From assembly GCF_042477335.2 (NCBI RefSeq), contig NC_091262.1:39591001-39655000 (forward strand): a stretch of DNA of 64,000 nucleotides, written 5' to 3'. Under the pieces are notes generated by a model. The model had not been told where the DNA came from. It was given only the letters and a program-made list of their open reading frames with translations, and did not search any database. The DNA comes from Ovis canadensis (taxonomy: Eukaryota > Chordata > Mammalia > Artiodactyla > Bovidae). The first letter of the stretch is position 1; the number at the start of each line of letters is the position of its first letter. The translations under genes were made by a program, and so were the position numbers. Shown in pieces: positions 57,498 through 64,000 of this stretch.

Positions 57498-57742
57498 GGT
57501 GGGAGGATGAGGGGAAGGTATAATTAGGGAGTTTGGGATGTACAGGTATATACTGCTATATTTAAAATGGATAACCAACAAGGGAACTCTGCTCAATGTT
57601 ATATGGCACCCTGGATGAGAGGGGAGTTTGGGGAAGAATGGATATATGTATATGTACGGCTGAGTCCCTTTGCTGTATACATGAAACTATCACAACATAG
57701 TTATTTCAGTATATGCCAATATAAAACAAAAAAAGTTTAAAG
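57498..57742 (+). mobile_element. 5'-truncated ruminant L1
   Basis: A 245-bp L1 3' end with an A-rich tail. Exact 15-bp duplication AAAAAATCCCTGTAA at 57483-57497 and 57743-57757. Confidence 0.93.
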
Positions 57743-57854
57743 AAAAAATCCCTGTAACCTATAAGACACACAGGTGAGGAATACCTTGTCAGTATCCTTG
57801 GGATTTATTACACCAAGATCTCTGAGTTCACACCCTCAGTTTCCCATGATTTCT

Positions 57855-57995
57855 ATGTGTAATTTTAGATAAGTCATTTAACTTCCTGAGACAGCTATTT
57901 TTTCACCTATAAAAGAGGCCTGGTAGCAACTACTTCATAAAGCTGTTAAGAAAAGGAAACAATATATATATAAAAATACTGTGCAAACTGAAAAA
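57855..57995 (+). mobile_element. MIR-like fragment
   Basis: Diverged: AAGTCATTTAACTTCCTGAG followed by the TCACCTATAAAAGAGG stretch. Confidence 0.5.
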
Positions 57996-58346
57996 TTATT
58001 GACCTGAGCTAGCAAGTAGACTTCATCTCATGAGCCAACTCCCAAGAATTTATTAGTGCTGCCTGGAGACCTGGGTTGAGAAGGATTTTGAGGCTGTATC
58101 TGAGTTCATTGGGAAACAGCACAATGTATGGGTAAAAATGCCTGTTGTGATCACCAGAGATTGCTGGTATTGGGAGGGTGTCATCTATATAGACCCCACC
58201 TATATGACATTACCATTCTGGATGTGTGGGTGCTGTAATTACCATCATAATGGCAGAAGTCTTCTTTGGTGGCCTTAGTAAAACCAGCCATGAAAGAAGC
58301 AGCAGAAATTCACCTGAAAAAGAACAAAGCTTGAAAGATCAAGGGA

Positions 58347-58530
58347 GGGACTTCCCTGGTGGTCCAGTTGGCGAAGACTCTACACTCCCAATGCAGGGAC
58401 CTGGGTTCCATCCCTGGTCAGGGAACTAGATCCCAGTTCTAAAGATTCCACAATTAAAGATCTTCAGTGCCATAACTAAGACCTGGCACAGCCAAAAAAA
58501 TAAATCAAATTAAAAAAAAAAAAGAAAGAA
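58347..58530 (+). mobile_element. CHR-type SINE
   Basis: Head GGGACTTCCCTGGTGGTCCA to ACAGCCAAAAAAATAAATC and poly-A. Confidence 0.92.
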
Positions 58531-58910
58531 AAAAAGTAAGTGATTTATTTTGTTGGACTAGGAATCCATTTCCCAAAACGGCAGACTCTAGCAGGGCCTC
58601 GGCATGCTGGGAACAGAGATGAACACTCGGTTCCTTTTCACTTCCCTGGGAGCCCCTTCTCATCTGTTACTATCACGTCTCCAGGCTGGGCCCTCTTCCA
58701 TTGCCATGACATGGACTCCCAGATCCATCCTGTCCCCTCCCATGGCTTCACACCCTTCCATGGGTATCTCTGGCTTAGATCTCCCCAGAGTTCTCCACCT
58801 GTGTATCCAACTGTTATTCTTACAGGGTAGCATGGACCAAAAAAAAAATTTTTTTTTAATAAAAACATATTATTTTAGGCCATTGATAATGCGGAAATTT
58901 ATTTTCCTTC

Positions 58911-59030
58911 CTTTATTTATTTATTTTGCCAACTGTGCAGTATGTGGGGTCTGAGTTCTGCGACCAGAGATCAAACTCATGCCCCTTGCAGTGAAAGCAC
59001 AGAGACTTAACCATTGCACCGCCAGGGAAT
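58911..59030 (-). mobile_element. CHR-type SINE
   Basis: TTTATTTATT start and reversed head CCGCCAGGGAATTC. Confidence 0.87.
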
Positions 59031-59420
59031 TCACTGCAATTTATTTCTTAGAGCAGCTAGTATTATCCTAACTTTCACAGTGGCCAGAATTAAACATTTC
59101 CACTTCATTGTCTCAACAGGTATCTCAAATTCAAGAGAATTTAAGGTAAAATCATCTTTATCCAACACCTCCAAGCTTGCTCTCTTGCTTTCTGTCTGCC
59201 CTGTCCTCTGTCAGAACCCTGGTCATCACCTTGTATTCTTCTCTCTGCTTCCCTCCTGAAATTCAACGAGAGACCAAATCCTGCAGATTCTCTCCTGTCA
59301 GTTCTCTCCTCAACTTTCCCACTTGTGCTGCCTTGGTCTATTCACCAATTCTCATCTTTTTCTTGCCCTGACAATTGGGTCAGTCTCTTAGTTGGTACCT
59401 GTCTGCTTCAGCTCTAGTTC

Positions 59421-59605
59421 ATCCATCCATCCATCCATCCATCCAACCATCTGTCCATCCAACCATCCATCCATCCAACCATCCATCCATCTAACCATGC
59501 ATCCATCCATTCATCCATCTATCCATCTACCCATCCACTCATCCATCCATCCATCTATCCATCACTCATCCATTCATCCAATCATCCACCCATCTATCCA
59601 TTCAA
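59421..59605 (+). repeat. (ATCC)n tetranucleotide tract
   Basis: About 185 bp of imperfect CATC units. The frames across it encode only Pro-Ser-Ile-His-type repeats. Confidence 0.95.
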
Positions 59606-59994
59606 CTTGCATTTATTAAATGTATTACCCTGTGCTAAATACTGTAAATACTATAACAAATGAGTCTCTGACAGAGATGATTGGGAGAACCAACATTAAT
59701 GAAATAGTTCCACTAATAAGTAAATAATTACAGGTGCTATGAAAGAAAATGACAGGTTGTAACGAGAGTATCACACTGAGGCCTTAAACTGGTCGAGTGG
59801 CCAAGGAAGCCGTCTCCATGGAGATGACCTTCGAGCTGAGGTCTAAAAGACGGAGGAGGCTTACTGGCAAAGGTCGGGGCTGAGAGGAATAGGACTAAGA
59901 TCTTCCAAACACAGGGAACAGTCAGTGTGAAGGTTCTGAGGCAGGGAGGAGCAAGACACATTTGGGAACCTCAAGTCCAATGTGGCATAGGAAG
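59606..59994. other. Old repeat-like segment
   Basis: GACCTTCGAGCTGAGGTCTA through GAAGGTTCTGAGGCAGGGAG matches the same dispersed old unit as 17120-17240. No gene. Confidence 0.4.
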
Positions 59995-60200
59995 TGTTAG
60001 TTGCACAACAGTGTCTGACTCTTTGTGACTCCATGGACTGTAGCTCGCCAGGCTCCTCTGTCCATGGGCTTCTCTGGGCAAGAATACTGGAATGGGTTGC
60101 CATGTTCTACTCCAAGGGGATCTTCCTGACCCAGGGATGGAGCGCCTGTCTCCTGCCTTGGCAGGTGGATTCATTACAATCTGAGCCACTGGCGAAGTCC
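59995..60200 (-). mobile_element. Bov-tA SINE
   Basis: Flanks TCCAATGTGGC (about 59977) and TCCATGTGGC (about 60198) form the target duplication. Confidence 0.9.
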
Positions 60201-61044
60201 ATGTGGCGCTGGAACCAGTCTTTTTTTTATCATCATGTTCCCCAGATCTAACAGAGTATCTGGCACATCACAAGCCAATGAATGAATGGATAAGTGAAGC
60301 GATGGGTGACAGAGGACAGATGGGCAAGGCACTAAGCTGAAATTCATGGCATACAACATTTACGATGTACAACCAAGGATTAGAGCTTCAGCCTCGTCCT
60401 CTCCCTGCTCTGGGTTTGCCCACCTCCGGCCCCTGCTCCACCCTATGTGCACAGGTGTTTATACCCTGTGTATAATTGTCTGGTGATTGCCTTCCTCCTC
60501 CTTGATGATGCGTTCCGCCTGCACTCGTCTTGTTTACCAGTGGAGCCCGGCGCCCAGTCCACCGCCTGCACAGAGGAAACATTGCATATAAGCATTTAAT
60601 GAGCTGGTAGGTACAGGAGGCCAACACCAAGAATCAAAGCCATGGGGGCAGGTGAGGGTGGAGTCAGCTGTGAGTAAGACATGAGTCAACTGCCTGCGTC
60701 AGTTGGCACGAAAGAGGCTGCAAGCCAAATGAGGCACACACACATATATGTTGGTGGCACTTAAGAGCCACATCTAGAGACAAGCCAAGAGCCAGCACAG
60801 GTGAGCAAGGATGCAGGTGCAGGAAACACAGGGCAGGCCTGAATCACTGGCAATGGCACCCTTCCGGCTCTTCGAAAGGTTTGGCTTACACCTGATAGGT
60901 CACGCCATGGCTGTCAAAAGGAAACACCCACATTGGACACTTCACGGCTTCTCTACCACATCGTGGCTCTCTGTGCCGAGTTCCTCTGGGACACATGCAC
61001 TCTCAGGGGAGTTCATTTTTCTATTAGCTTCAGCACCCTGCTGG
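60201..61044. other. Non-coding with L2-like traces
   Basis: GTATCTGGCACATCACAAGC at 60257 and TTGTTTACCAGTGGAGCCC near 60530 resemble L2/MIR ends. No gene. Confidence 0.35.
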
Positions 61045-61268
61045 GCTTCCCAAGTGTCTCAGTGGTAAAGAACCCACCTGCCAAGGCAGGAGATACAAGG
61101 GACGTGTGTTCAGTCCCTGGGTCAGGAAGATCCCATGGAGGAGGAAATGGCAACCCACTACAGTATTCTTGCCTCGAGAATCCCATGGACAGAGGAGCCT
61201 GGCAAGTTATGGTCCACGGGGTTGCAAAGAGTCAGACATGAGACTCGACTAAGCGAATAAACGTGCAC
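61045..61268 (+). mobile_element. Bov-tA SINE
   Basis: Flanked by CACCCTGCT on both sides (about 61037 and 61270). Confidence 0.9.
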
Positions 61269-61694
61269 ACACCCTGCTATTGCCCACCCAGTGCCCTTGA
61301 AGTAGGATCCAGCCTGAAGGAATGAACAGCCAGTGGAAGACCTGACAGTCAGACCAGCTGGTGGGGAGGATCCTGAACAAATGGACCTTCTGCCAGGAAA
61401 TCTAGCAACACAAGGCCCCCAGGATGACTATGAGGTTGTTGTCTGACTGCTTCCTGTTTGCTGCCTTGTAACCAGACTTTCTACAGTTGTCTATTCCTGT
61501 CCTCTTGTTTTGACTTACCAGCTTTCAGAATGATCAGCTTCACCATGTCATCTTGTCCTTTTAGCTCCTAGTTTCTGCAAGAGCTAAATAGAATCTTCCT
61601 GTATTCATTCATTAAACATTTGCTTAGTGCCTATTATGTGCTAGATACTAAATTTTCAGAAGATTCTGAAGGGTCTGGTAGGAAAGCCAGCCAG

Positions 61695-61985
61695 GACTTT
61701 CCTGGTGGTCCAGGGGTTAAGAATCTGCCTGCCAATGCAGGGAACACAAGTTCGATCCCTGGTCCGGGAGGATCCCACATGCCTCAGAGCAACTAAGTCC
61801 ATGTGCTACTACTACTGGGCCTGCACACCTAGAGTTGGTTCTTGCTAGCAAGATAAGCCACCACAATGAGAAGCCCATACACCCCAACTAGAGAGTAGCC
61901 TCTGCTCGCCACAACTAGAGAAAGCCTGCTTGAAGCAATGAAGACCCAAAGTAGCCAAAAATAAATTAAAAACAATTAAAAAAAA
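61695..61985 (+). mobile_element. CHR-type SINE, long form
   Basis: Complete long body (CTACTACTACTGGGCC, CCACAACTAGAGAAAGCC, GTAGCCAAAAATAAATT) and A-rich tail. Confidence 0.9.
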
Positions 61986-62007
61986 ATTTAAAATAAACGC
62001 ACCAGAT

Positions 62008-62045
62008 TCTGCGTTAGCACAGTAGGTAGTGCGTCAGTCTCATAA
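62008..62045 (+). pseudogene. 5' half of tRNA-Met (CAT)
   Basis: Thirty-eight bases align to elongator tRNA-Met from base 1 to just past the anticodon: CGTTAGCACAGTAGGTAG (D arm) and GCGTCAGTCTCATAA (anticodon arm with CAT). The match stops in the anticodon loop. There is no T arm or acceptor 3' strand, so it cannot be a functional tRNA. Confidence 0.8.
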
Positions 62046-62714
62046 AATAAACTGCACAATCCAGGGTGATAAGACAACAAAGCACCCAGGGGCCACTGGG
62101 AACAGATACCCAAATCAAAATAATACATGGTTTAATCTTTAGTGCTTTTTCTGACTTCATTTCCTCATGTATAAGAATGACTAAGGAACCAGAATTGGAG
62201 GAATCGGGGTCAGAGATGCCATTCACTAATTGATTCCCACACACCCAGCCGTGGTGTGGCCCTTTAGACCATCTAGGAGCAAACACCAACCCTGAATCCT
62301 TCAGGTTTCCAAGGCTTGAGCCTAGGGAGTTCACCTAAGGGCCAGTTATCACACACTTTGTGTGTGGCCACCCCTCCTTCTCAGCTGCCTGAGGGCCTCA
62401 ATCCTTGGGCCTCATTGCTCTCTGCCAGAGAGACCAACTGTCCCAGTTTCCCCAGGACTGGTTCCATTTTAGCATTGTCCCAGGAAGCCCTTCAGTCCCA
62501 GGTAAACAGGAGAGCTGATCACCACTCTGCAGTCTGTACCCTTTGCCATACGTGCTGCTCTGCACACTTGGGCCAGGGCCTCAGGTCTGGGGCTCACAGA
62601 GAGAGAGGTGGTCCCTGGCGCATTCGGAGGGATCTCGTTGTCAGCATCTGCCCCTCTGATGTGGCACCCTGCCAGCCCCAGGTCCCAGGCCCCAGGCTGT
62701 TCCAACCTGCTGCC

Positions 62715-62748
62715 TGCTGACTCAGCCACACCTCAGCTGCTGAGTCAG
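62715..62748. promoter_or_regulatory. Paired AP-1 / MAF (T-MARE) sites
   Basis: TGCTGACTCAGC at 62715-62726 and TGCTGAGTCAG at 62738-62748, with their centres about two helical turns apart and an E-box CAGCTG (62734-62739) overlapping the second. NF-E2/BACH/small-MAF and AP-1 factors bind this core. Motif evidence only. Confidence 0.5.
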
Positions 62749-63460
62749 TCCCCAGGGAGGCAGAAAGGGTAGGTCTGAGCTCCATGAGGGAGGGTGGAGA
62801 CCCTGCTGCTCTCCTTCATTCCTCCATCCTCTGTCTTAGCAGCTAGCAGAGTGTTTCAGGCCACAGTGGCCAAGAACAGATGCACTCAGAGCAGCCTGGG
62901 TCTGTCCATTCAATGGGGCTTAGGGGACGCCCTTGACCCAGGCTGCATGACCCTCTGCTCAGGTCACCTCTGTTACGACTGCACATTGGATGTCCAGACC
63001 TGAGAATCAGCCTAGAGCACCCACATTGCCTGGAATCCAGCCCCTCTCATTTTCCCACTCCATGGGGATGCTTTAGAGCTGCCCAGGCCCCCTGGCCATT
63101 ATCCAACAGCCCTCTGCCCCTTCCTGCCCCAAAGTGGCCTTGCCTTGCTCCTGCCAGTTCCTTCCCATAGCTTAGAGCCAGGGCGTCCACCTCCTGGGCT
63201 CAACTCCAGGGTGCTGGCTTCCCAGTCGCCCACAGTCTGCAGTCTGGCAGCTGCCTGGACTAGGATCCTGTGTTTTGCCCTGCACCTCCCCTGGGAAATC
63301 TCAATGCTGAGTTTTCTGAACCTCTGAGTTGGCAGCTCCCGGGACCATCCCACTCTACCCAGCTATCCTCTCCGGTCAGAGTCAGGCAGCTGATGAGGTG
63401 ACAATGAGGCACCCAGGGAAGTGTCAACCTTCCTCTTTTCCTTCCCAATCAACACTTTCA

Positions 63461-63474
63461 CCACCAGCTGGCGG
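63461..63474 (+). promoter_or_regulatory. CTCF-like motif
   Basis: CCACCAGCTGGCGG fits CCASYAGRKGGCRS at 13 of 14 positions. Confidence 0.42.
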
Positions 63475-63837
63475 CTGGGTCCCCTGAGAGCTGTGAGGAG
63501 GGTGTGGGAGGAGTGGGGGCTATTTCTAGACTAACCACCTCAGTGCTGAAAGAAGCCTGGCCTCCCACCTGAGCAGGGAAGCCATCTTGCTGCTTTCTGC
63601 AGAGAAGTCGCCTTTAGCCTTGGCTTAAACCTACCAGGTGGGACGTATCTAGTGTCCCATTTCCGGTGTCTAGGGACTGGTTGGGTCATGCCCATCGTTA
63701 GGAAGGAGAAGAAGGAAACATGCTTCTCTCTTACAAGGAAAGCAGCCCCTTTGAGTACAGACGGATTCCAGGGTTGAATTCTAGATGAGTTGAGTGGGCA
63801 CCCTTGTGTTTGGGCTAAGAACTCTCCTGAAGTACGT

Positions 63838-64000
63838 GTTGTCATTGTTTAGTCTCTCAGTCGTGTCCAACTCCTTGTGACCCCATGAACTGTCACCCAC
63901 CAGACTCCTCTGTCCATGAAATATCCCAGGCAAGAATCCTGGAGTGGGTTGCCATGGCCTCCTCCAGGGGATCTTCCTGACCCAGGGATCAAACCCATAT
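63838..64000 (-). mobile_element. Bov-tA SINE, runs off window
   Basis: BovA body and part of the reversed tRNA region; the head would lie beyond 64000. Confidence 0.9.

Larger units (their letters stand above)
62046..63837. other. Repeat-poor, GC-richer non-coding block
   Basis: The longest stretch in the window without a recognisable repeat (1.8 kb). No convincing exon: frames are short and overlap on both strands. It contains the paired AP-1/MAF sites and the CTCF-like site listed separately, so a regulatory role is the best guess. Confidence 0.45.

Noticed and set aside
59421..59605. CRISPR-like repeat array
   Set aside because: The units are 4-bp ATCC steps without spacers: a microsatellite in a mammalian genome.
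62008..62080. Functional tRNA-Met gene
   Set aside because: Only the 5' half is present; the T arm and 3' acceptor strand are missing.
27400..64000. ZFAND6 exons
   Set aside because: Expected next in human gene order, but no A20 or AN1 zinc-finger coding segment is visible; probably beyond the right edge.

Overview
This is nuclear DNA from a ruminant, almost certainly a bovid (cattle, buffalo, sheep or goat; I cannot separate these by eye). The evidence is the repeat content. BovB (RTE) LINE pieces, Bov-tA and Bov-A2 SINEs, CHR-type tRNA-derived SINEs of cetartiodactyls and ruminant-type L1 3' ends make up a large part of the window. Older mammalian repeats (MIR, L2-like, a hAT transposon) are also present. 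Nothing looks bacterial or viral apart from endogenous retroviral LTRs.

Two protein genes are supported, both on the minus strand and in the same order as human 15q25.1. (1) MTHFS, first coding exon at 8850-8969 (40 codons), lies in a CpG island at about 8670-9130. The rest of the gene lies beyond the left edge: I found no exon 2 or 3 in 1-8848. (2) BCL2A1 is complete. Coding exon 1 is 26672-27091 (140 codons) and coding exon 2 is 21226-21333 (35 codons plus stop). They join in phase 0 across an intron of about 5.3 kb to give a 175-residue BCL-2 family protein. The 3' UTR follows, with AATAAA at 21074-21069. MTHFS is a folate enzyme with a housekeeping-type CpG promoter. BCL2A1 is an inducible haematopoietic survival factor, and its 5' flank carries candidate PU.1, IRF and kB-like motifs. 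They are neighbours but do not form an operon or pathway.

Layout. 1-8.7 kb is MTHFS intron 1 and is dense in nested repeats. These include a 1171-bp class II-type solo LTR (4955-6125) inside the target-site duplication of a SINE, and a 501-bp class I-type solo LTR (7740-8240) inside a BovB LINE. 8.7-9.4 kb is the MTHFS promoter and exon, followed by a 110-bp TC tract. 9.6-10.0 kb is a third LTR, in the same orientation as MTHFS. 10-21 kb is intergenic SINE/LINE/L1. 21.05-27.3 kb is BCL2A1. 27.3-64 kb is intergenic. Its notable contents are a retrocopied mRNA tail (49.8-50.3 kb), a diverged 160-bp duplication (35.2-35.7 kb), a 5' half of tRNA-Met (62.0 kb), and a repeat-poor GC-rich stretch at 62.05-63.84 kb with paired AP-1/MAF motifs and a CTCF-like motif. 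In human the next gene on this side is ZFAND6; I see no part of it here.

I found no new multi-gene system. The most unusual signals are the nested retroelement structures, the LTR and polypyrimidine tract next to the MTHFS promoter, the in-frame N-terminal extension of BCL2A1, and the candidate distal regulatory block near 62.7 kb.
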